DNA from: Bacilli bacterium
GTDB taxonomy: Bacteria; Bacillota_I; Bacilli_A; RF39; UBA660
Direction of reading: 5' to 3'
Length of the DNA stretch: 49,810 nucleotides
Assembly: GCA_017541325.1 (NCBI GenBank)
Contig: JAFXZI010000015.1
Coordinates: 1 to 49,810, forward strand
A program made the position numbers and the translations under genes. The notes beneath the pieces were generated by a model. It was not told the DNA's origin. It did not search any database and saw only the letters and a program-made list of their open reading frames with translations. Numbering within the stretch: position 1 is the stretch's first letter; each line of letters begins with the position of its first letter. Of the stretch, positions 7,691-16,793 are shown piece after piece.

Positions 7691-10243
7691 ATGAATAGAA
7701 GTGAAGTAGATAGAAATAAAATTAGTCCTATGATGAGGCAATATCTTGAAATTAAAGATAAATATCCTGATACATTAATATTCTATAGATTAGGCGACTT
7801 CTATGAAATGTTTTTTGAAGATGCAATCATTGGTAATAGAGAACTTGGACTTACTTTAACTGGTAGAAATGCAGGACTTGATGAGAGAGTTCCTATGTGT
7901 GGAGTTCCTCATCATGCTTATGTATCATATCTAGATAAATTGGTTGAAAAAGGATACAAAGTTGCCATATGTGAACAGATGGAAGATCCAAAACTAGCTA
8001 AAGGAATGGTAGATAGAGATATAGTTCAAGTAGTTACAAAAGGAACTAGATTAGATTCTGATTTATATGAAAAAGATAATAATTTTATTGGTAGTATTTA
8101 TGATTTTAATTACTGCTATATTTTAACTTTTTCTGATATAACAACTGGATCAATTTACTCAATGATAATTGATTATGATAAAGAAAGATTACTAAAAGAA
8201 GTAACTAAAAGAAATATTAGAGAATTAATAGTTAATGAAAAAATAGATCGTGGTATTATTAATGATTTTAGAGAACATTATAATATTTTAGTTACTATAT
8301 ATGATGATATATATGAATCTGATAATTATGATTTTATTTATAAAGATGTAAATGATATTAGAGTTGTAACTGGAATAAAACATTTATTATCTTATATATT
8401 AGATACTAAAAAAGGTGATTTATCTCATTTACAAAAAGTAGAAATAATAAATAGTGATAAATTCTTATTGTTTGATGTTCATACTAAAAGAAATCTTGAA
8501 CTAACTGAGACAATTAGAACAAAAGATAGAATTTATTCATTGCTATGGTTACTTGATAAAACTAAAACAGCAATGGGTGGAAGATTACTTAAATATAATA
8601 TTGAAAATCCATTAACTGATAAAAATGAATTAAATAGAAGATTTGATACTATTGAGAAATTATTAAATGAATTTATTTTAAAAGAAGACTTGGTTAGAAC
8701 ATTAGATCAAGTATATGATTTGGAAAGATTAACTGGAAGAGTTGCCTATGGTAATTTAAATGCTAGAGATTTAATTCAATTAAAGAATTCTTTAAAAGCA
8801 CTTCCAGTTATTCATGATATTTTAGAAGAACTAAAATATGATAAAAATGTAGAACCGTTAGAAGATTTATACTCATTACTTGAAGAATCTATTAATGAAG
8901 ATGCACCTGTAACAGTTAAAGAAGGTTCTTTAATAAAACCAGGATATAGTAGTGAACTAGATGAATTAAAGAGTATTAGAAGTAATAGTAAAGACTTTAT
9001 TTTAGAATTCGAACAAGAAGAGAGAGAAAGAACTGGAATAAAAAATTTAAAAGTTGGATTTAACAAAGTATTTGGTTATTATATAGAAATATCTAAAGGT
9101 AATATTCCACTTGTTAAAGATGAGTGGAATTATGATCGTAAACAAACACTTGTTAATTGTGAAAGATTTATTACACCAATTTTAAAAGAAAAAGAAAATA
9201 TTATATTAGGTGCAGAAGAAAAAATTATAGAGCTTGAATATCGTTTATTTATGGAAATAAGAGATGAAGTTAAAAAATATATTTCAGTCATTCAAAAGAA
9301 TAGTAAAGTATTAGCTGAAATAGATATGATAGCATCTTTTGCAACTGTAACAGAAGAAAACTCTTATGTTAGACCTAAATTTACAGAAAAAAGAGAAATA
9401 GTAATTAAAGATGGTCGTCATCCAGTAGTAGAAAAAGTAATAAAAGATAATTATATTTCAAATGATATTGTTATGAATGAAGATATTGATATATTACTTA
9501 TTACTGGACCAAATATGGCAGGTAAATCTACATATATGAGACAACTTGCGATAACAGTAATAATGGCTCAAATAGGTTGTTTTGTACCAGCTAAAGAATG
9601 TACAATACCAATATTTGATAAAATCTTTACCAGAATTGGTGCTAGTGATGATTTAGTTAGTGGAGATTCTACTTTCATGATTGAAATGAAAGAAGCAAAT
9701 ACTGCGATTAGTGAAGCAACTGAAAATAGTCTAATATTATTTGATGAATTAGGAAGAGGAACAGCAACATATGATGGTATGAGTCTTGCTCAAGCAATTC
9801 TAGAATATATTCACGATAATATAAAAGCAAAGACTTTATTTTCAACTCATTATCATGAATTAACAGTTTTAGAACACGACTTAAATCATTTAAAAAATGT
9901 TCATGTTAGTGCAACTTTAGATGATGGAAAATTAATATTCTTGCATAAAGTAAAAAATGGATCTGTTGACAAGAGTTATGGTATCCATGTAGCAAGTCTT
10001 GCTCATCTACCTAAAACACTTATTGATAGAGCTAATGATATATTATCTGTTTATGAAAAAAGTAATAAAAAAGATAGAGAATTTACTCAAACATCATTAT
10101 TCTTAGATTTTGGAGAAGAAGAACAAAACAAGGAATCAGTAGTAGAAGAAAAATTAAAGAATATTGATCCACTTGAAACCACTCCAATTGAAGCTTTAAA
10201 TATTCTATATGAACTGAAGAAAGATATTGATGATAAGAAATAA
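7691..10243 (+). CDS. mutS: DNA mismatch repair protein MutS
   Basis: MutS recognises mismatches and small loops and recruits MutL. 850 residues, the normal length. The mismatch-contacting F-x-E motif is in GDFYEMFFED near the N-terminus (about 36-45). The ATPase has Walker A GPNMAGKST (606-614), Walker B with LILFDELGRGTATYDG, and the FSTHYHEL segment. The extreme C-terminus is short, as in other Gram-positive MutS proteins. RBS AAGGGTGAT is 5 bases from the ATG. cvpA follows after 37 bases, with its own weak promoter. mutL is 4 kb downstream on the same strand. Confidence 0.98.
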   Translation: MNRSEVDRNKISPMMRQYLEIKDKYPDTLIFYRLGDFYEMFFEDAIIGNRELGLTLTGRNAGLDERVPMCGVPHHAYVSYLDKLVEKGYKVAICEQMEDPKLAKGMVDRDIVQVVTKGTRLDSDLYEKDNNFIGSIYDFNYCYILTFSDITTGSIYSMIIDYDKERLLKEVTKRNIRELIVNEKIDRGIINDFREHYNILVTIYDDIYESDNYDFIYKDVNDIRVVTGIKHLLSYILDTKKGDLSHLQKVEIINSDKFLLFDVHTKRNLELTETIRTKDRIYSLLWLLDKTKTAMGGRLLKYNIENPLTDKNELNRRFDTIEKLLNEFILKEDLVRTLDQVYDLERLTGRVAYGNLNARDLIQLKNSLKALPVIHDILEELKYDKNVEPLEDLYSLLEESINEDAPVTVKEGSLIKPGYSSELDELKSIRSNSKDFILEFEQEERERTGIKNLKVGFNKVFGYYIEISKGNIPLVKDEWNYDRKQTLVNCERFITPILKEKENIILGAEEKIIELEYRLFMEIRDEVKKYISVIQKNSKVLAEIDMIASFATVTEENSYVRPKFTEKREIVIKDGRHPVVEKVIKDNYISNDIVMNEDIDILLITGPNMAGKSTYMRQLAITVIMAQIGCFVPAKECTIPIFDKIFTRIGASDDLVSGDSTFMIEMKEANTAISEATENSLILFDELGRGTATYDGMSLAQAILEYIHDNIKAKTLFSTHYHELTVLEHDLNHLKNVHVSATLDDGKLIFLHKVKNGSVDKSYGIHVASLAHLPKTLIDRANDILSVYEKSNKKDREFTQTSLFLDFGEEEQNKESVVEEKLKNIDPLETTPIEALNILYELKKDIDDKK

Positions 10244-10249
10244 AATATA

Positions 10250-10258
10250 TGTTATACT
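10250..10258 (+). promoter_or_regulatory. Extended -10 element before cvpA-like gene
   Basis: TGTTATACT lies 22 bases before the ATG, with AGAGGAGG between as ribosome-binding site. Confidence 0.4.
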
Positions 10259-10280
10259 ATAAGTAGTAGAGGAGGATATT

Positions 10281-11003
10281 ATGGACTTTTTATCTATTAA
10301 TGTAATTGATGTTGTTATTGTACTAATGATTTTATTAGCAGGAGTAGTAGGATTAAAAAGAGGATTTTTTAGAGAAATAGTAATGACTATTGGATATTTT
10401 CTACTAATTATTATTTCATTTTGGATTAAAACTCCAATTGGAGAATTTTTAGCAGAAAATTTACCTTTCTTAACTTTCGGAGGTAAATTAATATATATGC
10501 CAGTTGTAAATATTGTTTTCTATCAAATGATAGCATTTATTGTAGTATTTGCAATTTTAGCAATATTATTTAATGTAATATTAATAACTTCTAAAGTATT
10601 AGAAAAAATATTAGATGCTACTATTGTTTTAGGACTTGTTTCTAAAATATTAGGATTCTTTGTTGGATTAATAGAGGGATATATTATTATGTATTTTGTA
10701 TGTATATTATTATCTTTCCCAGTCTTTAATCAAACTGTTGTTGCTGAATCTAAATTGAAAAATGATATGTTAAGCAATACTCCAATTTTAAGTAAATATA
10801 CTGGTGGCCTTGTAAGAACAGTAGATGGTATTGTAGATTTAACAAAAGATTTTAAAGAAGATAATGCTGATGACTTTAATCTAAAAGCAGTAGAATTAAT
10901 GCTTGATAATAAGATGGTAACTAAAGAACATATTATTAAATTAATTGATCAAAATAAACTTGATACACCTGGAATGAGAGAGTTAGCTGAAAGTTATAAA
11001 TAA
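10281..11003 (+). CDS. CvpA-family membrane protein
   Basis: 240 residues with four hydrophobic segments (about 8-27, 33-50, 65-98, 112-145) and the family signature near the N-terminus (DVVIVLMILLAGVVGLKRGFFRE). CvpA-family proteins are inner-membrane proteins linked to colicin V export and envelope homeostasis in other bacteria; in Bacillota the homologue YshB lies next to mutS2. A soluble helical tail of about 70 residues follows the last helix. The gene comes after mutS and ends at a strong terminator. Biochemical activity is not known. Confidence 0.85.
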   Translation: MDFLSINVIDVVIVLMILLAGVVGLKRGFFREIVMTIGYFLLIIISFWIKTPIGEFLAENLPFLTFGGKLIYMPVVNIVFYQMIAFIVVFAILAILFNVILITSKVLEKILDATIVLGLVSKILGFFVGLIEGYIIMYFVCILLSFPVFNQTVVAESKLKNDMLSNTPILSKYTGGLVRTVDGIVDLTKDFKEDNADDFNLKAVELMLDNKMVTKEHIIKLIDQNKLDTPGMRELAESYK

Positions 11004-11008
11004 AAAAT

Positions 11009-11036
11009 AAAACATAACCAAATGGTTATGTTTTTT
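11009..11036 (+). terminator. Intrinsic terminator after cvpA-like gene
   Basis: AAAACATAACCA (11009-11020) pairs with TGGTTATGTTTT (11023-11034), the apex opening to a small loop, followed by T6. Confidence 0.85.
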
Positions 11037-11042
11037 CTTTAA

Positions 11043-11133
11043 AAAAAAGGCACCGGGGTTTAAAACCGGTGTTTATTAAAGTGATTAGGTACCAGTGTTT
11101 AAAACTATCATAGTACGACCTCACTTTGATAAT
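11043..11133 (-). ncRNA. Candidate small structured RNA with its own promoter and terminator
   Basis: No open frame fits here, but the minus strand has a complete transcription unit. TTGACA (complement of 11161-11166), 17 bases, TAAATT, then about 90 bases, then a GC-rich hairpin CACCGG / CCGGTG (complement of 11051-11072) ending in eight T (complement of 11041-11048). The body folds: AAAGTGA and TCACTTT pair across about 40 bases, enclosing GGT/ACC and two small AT hairpins. The unit ends before the convergent cvpA-like gene, so it is not a leader of any gene. It does not match the SRP RNA, tmRNA, 6S or RNase P motifs I know. Some similarity in style to a tracrRNA tail is noted, but no cas gene or repeat array is present. 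Confidence 0.55.
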
Positions 11134-11167
11134 TAAAATTTATCAAATGATATTATATATGTCAATA

Positions 11168-11728
11168 TTAATTTGTATATTCTTTTATAATCTCATATTT
11201 TAAACTGCTTATTTTATCAAGATCTTTTTTAGGTATTTCTACATAATATGTAACATCATCTAAAAACTCTTTTTTTATTTCATATTCTTTTAGTAAATTA
11301 TCTATTTTACTTTGATTTGAATAATCAGTTTTAAAGGTAATACTTACATAGTCTATTTCTTCTTTTATATTATCTTTTAGAGCATTTGCAACCGAATCAG
11401 TATAAGCTCTAATAAGACCTCCCATACCAAGTTTTATTCCTCCAAAGTATCTAATAACAATACATAATACATTATTTAAATCATTTTTATTTAAAACTTC
11501 TAGTATTGGAATACCAGCACTTCCTCCAGGTTCACCATCATCACTAGACTTTTTATAGTTATTTATTACATAGGCATAACAATAGTGAGTAGCTTTCGGA
11601 TATTTATGTTTGTATTCATTAATTATATCTTTTACTACTGCATCATCCATTTCTTTTAAAAGGATACAGATAAATTTAGATTTTTTAACTTCTAAAACAT
11701 ATTCTTTATTACTTATAATGGTATTCAT
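11168..11728 (-). CDS. YigZ/IMPACT-family protein (UPF0029 + DUF1949)
   Basis: 186 residues, slightly short for the family. The UPF0029 domain covers about 1-110 with the hallmark motifs KATHYCYAYV, SSDDGEPGGSAGIPIL and VVIRYFGGIKLGMGGLIRAY. The C-terminal DUF1949 ferredoxin-like domain covers about 120-186. Family members include E. coli YigZ and eukaryotic IMPACT, a regulator of the translation kinase GCN2; the bacterial role is unsettled and probably related to RNA or the ribosome. GGTGAT precedes the ATG on the minus strand. Its promoter faces that of uvrC. Confidence 0.92.
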   Translation of the reverse strand: MNTIISNKEYVLEVKKSKFICILLKEMDDAVVKDIINEYKHKYPKATHYCYAYVINNYKKSSDDGEPGGSAGIPILEVLNKNDLNNVLCIVIRYFGGIKLGMGGLIRAYTDSVANALKDNIKEEIDYVSITFKTDYSNQSKIDNLLKEYEIKKEFLDDVTYYVEIPKKDLDKISSLKYEIIKEYTN

Positions 11729-11743
11729 AAAATCACCAATTAA

Positions 11744-11784
11744 ATTCTAACAAATATTTAAATATAAGTAAATTATGATATAAT
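11744..11784. promoter_or_regulatory. Divergent promoters, YigZ-family gene / uvrC
   Basis: Plus strand: TGATATAAT at 11776-11784, 17 bases before the uvrC ATG with GAGGAG between. Minus strand: TGTTAGAAT (complement of 11744-11752). Both are extended -10 elements. Confidence 0.55.
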
Positions 11785-11801
11785 TAACGCGAGGAGTTTA
11801 T

Positions 11802-13571
11802 ATGACTAGTAATTACATTAAAGAAAAATTAAAACTAATTCCAGAACTTCCAGGAAGTTATCAATTTAAAAACAAAGATGGAATTATTATCTATGTAGGT
11901 AAAGCTAAGAATTTAAAAAGAAGAGTATCTTCTTATTTTAATCGTGTTCAGACTGGTAAAACCTTAATGTTAGTTAATGATATAGTTGATTTAGAATATA
12001 TAGTTACATCTTCAGAGTTAGAATCATTAATATTAGAAATTACTTTAATAAAAAAATATAATCCTAAATATAATATATTACTTAAAGATGATAAGAGTTA
12101 TCCATATATTGAATTTACTAGAGATAAATATCCTACTTTAAAAGTAGTACGTAATTTAAATCGTAAAAAGAATAAGAATCATTTATTTGGTCCTTATCCA
12201 AATGTATCTGCGGCTCGTAAAACAGTAGATATTATAAATAGAATTTATCCATTAAGAAAATGTGAAAGATTAAAAAAAGATCTATGTCTTTATTATCATA
12301 TAGGAGAATGTTTAGGATATTGCAAGATTGATATATCTAAAGAAGAAATAAATAATATGTGTGATGAAATAATATCTTTCTTAAAAGGAAATAATGATAT
12401 TATTAAGAATAAAATTGTAAGTAAGATGAATAAAGCTAGTGAAGAATTAAATTTTGAAAGAGCTTTAGAATATAAACAAATGCTTGAAGATATAGATATT
12501 ACTTTATCTCATCAAAAGATAAGTTTGAATTCTAAATATAATTTTGATGTCTTTAACCTATATCGTCATAATAATTATGCATCTATAGAAGTATTCTTTA
12601 TAAGAGATGGTCTTCTATTTGGTAAACATGAAGATATAATAACAGTAGTAGATGAAAATGAAGAAGTATTAACAGAATATATAATTAAATTCTATGAGAA
12701 AAATAATATTATGCCTAAAGAAATAGTAGTTCCTGATTATATAGATAGAGATATATTAAGTAATTATTTAAATATAAAAGTATCTAGTCCATCTAGAGGC
12801 GATATTAAGAAATTATTACTACTTGCACAAGAAAATGCAAAAATTAAATTAGATAATAAAGAAGAGTCATTATCTCGTAACGATAGAGCAAGACTTGAAG
12901 CATTAAAAGATATTAGAAACCTACTTAATGATCAGAGTATTTCTATAATGGAAGCCTTTGATAACTCACACTTGTTTGGAACATTTTATGTAGGTGGAAT
13001 GGTAGTTTTTGAAGATTTTCTTCCTAATAAACAAGAATATCGTAAATTTAGAGTAGCGCCATCTGTTAAAGATGATTTAGCAGCGATGAAGGAAGTTCTT
13101 TATAGAAGATATTATAAAGTATTAATGGGAGAAGAGAGAAAATGTGATTTAATTTTAATAGATGGTGGAGAAAATCAAGTAAAAGTATGTAAGGAAATAA
13201 TAGATTCTTTGAAACTGGATATAAAAATAATAGGACTTAAAAAAGATGATAAACATAGAACTAGTTCATTAATAAGTAGTGATTTAAAAGAAATACCTAT
13301 TGATAAACACAGTAATTTATTTATTTTCTTAAGTAAAATCCAAGAAGAAGTACATAATTATGCGATTAATTATCATCGTCAAATAAAAAGTAAAGGAACT
13401 CTTGCTAGTGTTTTAGATATGGTAGATGGAATTGGTCCTAAAAGAAGAAAACAATTATTAAAGAAATTTGAATCTTTAAAAAAGATGAAAGAAGCATCAT
13501 TAGAGGAACTTGAAGAAGTAGTTAATCATGATGTTGCTTTAAACTTATATAATTATTTAAAAAGTATTTAA
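11802..13571 (+). CDS. uvrC: UvrABC excision nuclease subunit C
   Basis: UvrC makes both incisions around a DNA lesion after UvrA/UvrB recognition. 589 residues, normal. GIY-YIG nuclease at about 14-95 (PGSYQFKNKDGIIIYVGKAKN); Cys-containing segment KCERLKKDLCLYYHIGEC; UVR motif SEELNFERALEYKQMLE (about 206-222) for UvrB contact; RNase H-like second nuclease with EAFDNSHLFG and LILIDGGENQV; C-terminal helix-hairpin-helix VLDMVDGIGPKRRKQLLKKF (about 540-559). No SOS box is visible upstream, unlike the polymerase gene at 34272. Confidence 0.97.
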   Translation: MTSNYIKEKLKLIPELPGSYQFKNKDGIIIYVGKAKNLKRRVSSYFNRVQTGKTLMLVNDIVDLEYIVTSSELESLILEITLIKKYNPKYNILLKDDKSYPYIEFTRDKYPTLKVVRNLNRKKNKNHLFGPYPNVSAARKTVDIINRIYPLRKCERLKKDLCLYYHIGECLGYCKIDISKEEINNMCDEIISFLKGNNDIIKNKIVSKMNKASEELNFERALEYKQMLEDIDITLSHQKISLNSKYNFDVFNLYRHNNYASIEVFFIRDGLLFGKHEDIITVVDENEEVLTEYIIKFYEKNNIMPKEIVVPDYIDRDILSNYLNIKVSSPSRGDIKKLLLLAQENAKIKLDNKEESLSRNDRARLEALKDIRNLLNDQSISIMEAFDNSHLFGTFYVGGMVVFEDFLPNKQEYRKFRVAPSVKDDLAAMKEVLYRRYYKVLMGEERKCDLILIDGGENQVKVCKEIIDSLKLDIKIIGLKKDDKHRTSSLISSDLKEIPIDKHSNLFIFLSKIQEEVHNYAINYHRQIKSKGTLASVLDMVDGIGPKRRKQLLKKFESLKKMKEASLEELEEVVNHDVALNLYNYLKSI

Positions 13572-13623
13572 TAAATTATTTTAATATGTTATTATAAATG
13601 TAGAATTGAAAAGGAGGATTAAT

Positions 13624-14001
13624 ATGGCAAAAAAAGTACCTGCAAAAAAGTTAAATAATAAAAATATAGTAGTTTATGTTGTTATAGTTGTAATAGTTGC
13701 AATATTAGTTGCATTACTAGTATCAAGTGTTTTTAAGAAAGAGAAGCCTAGTAAAACTGATAAGATAGAAGATAAGACTCAATCAGATGAAAAGACTATG
13801 GAAAGAGATTATGGATTTACAAAAGAAGATGCTATTAAAGTAGTAAAACAAGCTTATAGAAGTGATAATTATAAGTTTGAAGCTGAAGCAAATATCGATA
13901 ATACTTATATAGTTACTGTAACAAACATTGAAAATAATGTAGTAAGAAAATATATAGTTGATCCTAGTGATGGATCATTCACTATGCTAGAAGATGAATA
14001 A
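13624..14001 (+). CDS. Single-pass membrane protein with PepSY-like C-terminus
   Basis: Start set at ATG 13624, which follows AAAGGAGG at 13610-13617 with proper spacing; the in-frame ATG at 13606 lies before that site. 125 residues: Lys-rich N-terminus, one transmembrane helix (about 16-38), a charged linker, then about 55 residues (TKEDAIKVVKQAY ... YIVDPSDGSFTML) with the pattern of a PepSY domain: an AIxxxxQAY helix, then strands ending in a VDP turn. PepSY domains are often extracytoplasmic inhibitors or chaperones of proteases. It sits between uvrC and mutL, 52 and 20 bases apart. The domain call is a guess from pattern only. Confidence 0.6.
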   Translation: MAKKVPAKKLNNKNIVVYVVIVVIVAILVALLVSSVFKKEKPSKTDKIEDKTQSDEKTMERDYGFTKEDAIKVVKQAYRSDNYKFEAEANIDNTYIVTVTNIENNVVRKYIVDPSDGSFTMLEDE

Positions 14002-14021
14002 AAGTTAGGAACGTGTTGTTT

Positions 14022-15773
14022 ATGAGTAAAATTTTAGTTATGAATGAAAATCTAGCTAATAAGATAGCAGCTGGAGAAGTAGTTGAAAGAGTAGTAAGTG
14101 TAGTAAAAGAGTTAGTTGAGAATTCAATTGATGCTCAAGCTACAGAAATTAAAATTGAACTTATAGATAGCGGTGTTAAAGAAATAAATGTATCTGATAA
14201 CGGCGTTGGAATGGATAAAGAAGACGCCGTTTTATGTTTTTCTAGACATGCTACAAGTAAATTAAAAGATGAACATGATTTGTTTAACATAGAGCATTTA
14301 GGTTTTAGAGGTGAAGCACTGCCTTCAATTGCATCAATTAGTAAATTAACTCTTATTACTTCAAATGGAAAAATAGGTACTGAGGTTTTAATAGAAGGAG
14401 GAACTTTAGTAAGCACAAAGAAAACATCTCGCGAAAAAGGTACTACTATTATTGTAAAAGATTTATTTTATAATACTCCTGTAAGACTTAAGTATTTAAA
14501 AAATCTATATACAGAACTTGCTAATGTTACTGATTACGTTGATAAGATGGCTTTAGCTTATCCAAATATTAAATTTAAACTTATTAATAATGATAAATTA
14601 TTATTAAATACTGATGGATCAGGAAATCTATTAAAAGTAATAAGTAAAGTTTATGGAATTGAAATAGCTAAAAAAATGATAGAAGTAAATGTAAGTAATG
14701 AAGACTATACAATTACTGGATATATTTCATATCCGGAAGAGACGCGTACTACTAGAAATATCATTACTACTTTTGTAAATAATAGATTAATTAAAAATCA
14801 AGATATTAATCGTATTATTTTAGATGGTTATCATACATATATTCCTGTATCTAAAACACCATATATAGTTCTAAATATTGAAGTAGATCCAATACTAATT
14901 GATGTAAATATACATCCTACTAAAATGGATATTAAGTTTTCTAAAATGGAGACTTTAACTGAACTTCTTTCAAAAACTATTAAAGAAAAATTAGAAGAGC
15001 GTAATTTAATACCTGAATTAAAAAGTTATAAGCATAAAGAAGAAAGTATTTCAAAAAAGCTAGAACAATTAGTAGAAAAATATAAAGAAGAAGAAAAAGA
15101 AGAAGTTACTTATGAAGAACTATCATTAGATTTAGATTCTTATGAAACAGAAGAAGAACCAGTTATATATGAAAATAAAAAAGATCGTATTAAAAAGATG
15201 TACCCTGTTGGTTTGGTAAAAGGAACTTATATTGTTGCTGAAAATGAAGATGGAATGTATATTATTGATCAACATGCAGCAGCTGAAAGAATTAATTATG
15301 AAAAGTATATGAAAGCAATGGGTACTCATGATAATCATATGATGGATTTATTAATTCCTCTTAAAATAGAATTATCTAATAGTGATTACATCGTTCTAAA
15401 AGAAAAAATGGATAAATTAATTGATCTTAATTTTGAAATAGAAGACTTTGGACATAATACTATTATGGTAAGATCACATCCATACTGGCTTCCTGAATAT
15501 GCTTTATCTGAAGCTATTAGAAAGATTATAGATATAGTACTTAGTGAGAAAGAATTTGATCCATATAAATTTACTGAGAAAATAGCAATTACTCTTGCAT
15601 GTAAAATGAGTATTAAAGCAAACGATCATATAGAAATGCCTGCTATGGAAGATTTACTTGATCGTTTAAGACAAACAGATAATCCATTTACTTGTCCTCA
15701 TGGAAGACCAACAATTATTACTTATTCAAATTATGAACTTGAAAAACTATTCATGAGAAGTATGGAATCTTAG
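14022..15773 (+). CDS. mutL: DNA mismatch repair endonuclease MutL
   Basis: Start at ATG 14022: TTAGGAA (14005-14011) is correctly spaced from it and too close to the GTG at 14013. 583 residues. The N-terminal GHKL ATPase carries IAAGEVVERVVSVVKELVEN, DNGVGM and GFRGEAL. The C-terminal domain has the metal-binding endonuclease motif DQHA(X)2E(X)4E (DQHAAAERINYE, from D416), ACKMSIKAND and CPHGRP. MutL in this organism should therefore nick DNA itself, as expected without MutH. The loop after VVER reads VVSVV, whereas most homologues have P-[AS]-SVV. Ends in a terminator; miaA follows. Confidence 0.97.
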   Translation: MSKILVMNENLANKIAAGEVVERVVSVVKELVENSIDAQATEIKIELIDSGVKEINVSDNGVGMDKEDAVLCFSRHATSKLKDEHDLFNIEHLGFRGEALPSIASISKLTLITSNGKIGTEVLIEGGTLVSTKKTSREKGTTIIVKDLFYNTPVRLKYLKNLYTELANVTDYVDKMALAYPNIKFKLINNDKLLLNTDGSGNLLKVISKVYGIEIAKKMIEVNVSNEDYTITGYISYPEETRTTRNIITTFVNNRLIKNQDINRIILDGYHTYIPVSKTPYIVLNIEVDPILIDVNIHPTKMDIKFSKMETLTELLSKTIKEKLEERNLIPELKSYKHKEESISKKLEQLVEKYKEEEKEEVTYEELSLDLDSYETEEEPVIYENKKDRIKKMYPVGLVKGTYIVAENEDGMYIIDQHAAAERINYEKYMKAMGTHDNHMMDLLIPLKIELSNSDYIVLKEKMDKLIDLNFEIEDFGHNTIMVRSHPYWLPEYALSEAIRKIIDIVLSEKEFDPYKFTEKIAITLACKMSIKANDHIEMPAMEDLLDRLRQTDNPFTCPHGRPTIITYSNYELEKLFMRSMES

Positions 15774-15793
15774 AGCAATTGCTCTTTTTTTTT
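15772..15793 (+). terminator. Intrinsic terminator after mutL
   Basis: AGAGC (15772-15776) and GCTCT (15781-15785) with an AATT loop and a long T tract (15785-15793). It begins inside the mutL stop codon. Confidence 0.75.
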
Positions 15794-15826
15794 GGTTGTG
15801 ATAGTATTTATTTGAGGTTGATTTAT

Positions 15827-16699
15827 ATGATAATTACAATCGTAGGACCTACTGGAGTAGGTAAAACAAAACTAAGTGTAGAACTTGCTAAAAGATTAAA
15901 TGCAGAAATAATTAATGGAGATTCTATGCAAGTATATAAAGGACTAGATATTGGTACTGCTAAAGTAACTGAATCTGAAAAAGAAGGAATTCCTCATCAT
16001 TTGTTTGATATTGTAGATGTAGTAGATAATTATACAGTCTATGATTATCAAAGAGATGCAAGAAAAAAAATAGAAGAATTACAAAAAAATAATAAAAATA
16101 TAATTATAGTAGGTGGTACAGGATTATATATTAAAGCAGCCTTATATGATTATAAATTTGATTATGAAGATAATCATATAAATTATGATAACTATTCAAT
16201 AGAAGAATTAGTTAAAAGAATAAAAGATATAGATAGTTCAATTGAGATAGATTTTTCTAATCGTAGGAGAGTAGAAAGAACTTTAGAAAAATTAGAAAAC
16301 AACAGTAGTTTTACTAATGATGGAGATAAAGTAGTATATCCATCGATTATTATAGGATTAACTACTAATAGAGAAACTTTATATAAGAAAATAAATGAAA
16401 GAGTAGATAAAATGATAGATGATGGTTTAGTTCATGAAGTTAAAGCATTATTTGATCAAAATATTAATTCTAAGGCAATAAACACTGGAATAGGATATAA
16501 AGAACTATATAAGTATTTTAATGGAGAAATAACCTATGAAGATGCGATTGAATTAATTAAGAAGAACTCAAGAAAATATGCAAAAAGACAGTATACTTTC
16601 TTTAATAATAAAATGGATGTAAAGTGGTTTAATACTGATTACAGTTGTTTTACAAAGACAATTGACGAAATTTACAATTATATAATTAGTAAAAAGTAA
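15827..16699 (+). CDS. miaA: tRNA dimethylallyltransferase
   Basis: MiaA transfers dimethylallyl from DMAPP to A37 of tRNAs reading UNN codons; the DMAPP would come from IspH of this window. Start at ATG 15827, preceded by GAGG at 15814; the frame extends upstream to 15779 but that part overlaps the mutL terminator. 290 residues. P-loop GPTGVGKTKL (about 7-16), NGDSMQVYKGLDIGTAK (substrate pocket), GIPHHLFD, GGTGLYIKA and IGYKE are all in place. A TGATAGTAT element at 15799-15807 could be its promoter. Confidence 0.96.
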   Translation: MIITIVGPTGVGKTKLSVELAKRLNAEIINGDSMQVYKGLDIGTAKVTESEKEGIPHHLFDIVDVVDNYTVYDYQRDARKKIEELQKNNKNIIIVGGTGLYIKAALYDYKFDYEDNHINYDNYSIEELVKRIKDIDSSIEIDFSNRRRVERTLEKLENNSSFTNDGDKVVYPSIIIGLTTNRETLYKKINERVDKMIDDGLVHEVKALFDQNINSKAINTGIGYKELYKYFNGEITYEDAIELIKKNSRKYAKRQYTFFNNKMDVKWFNTDYSCFTKTIDEIYNYIISKK

Positions 16700-16739
16700 A
16701 AAATATTTAGAAAAAACTATTTAAACATTTTGTATATGA

Positions 16740-16748
16740 TGCTAAAAT
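16740..16748 (+). promoter_or_regulatory. Extended -10 element before the acidic membrane protein gene
   Basis: TGCTAAAAT, 45 bases before the ATG at 16794; AGAGGTGAT at 16781-16790 is the ribosome-binding site. Confidence 0.45.
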
Positions 16749-16793
16749 GAATATGTCTAGAAAAATCAAAAAGGAAAATTCAGAGGTGATTAG

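Noticed and set aside
11041-11166. tracrRNA of a type II CRISPR system
   Set aside because: The CACCGG terminator and T tract look similar in style, but there is no cas gene, no repeat array and no demonstrated anti-repeat in the window.
14135-14416. Antisense open frame within mutL (minus strand, 93 codons)
   Set aside because: It is a shadow of the mutL frame: no ribosome-binding site, low-complexity Ser/Leu composition. Similar antisense frames over uvrC, mutS, rplS and the ABC genes were dismissed for the same reason.
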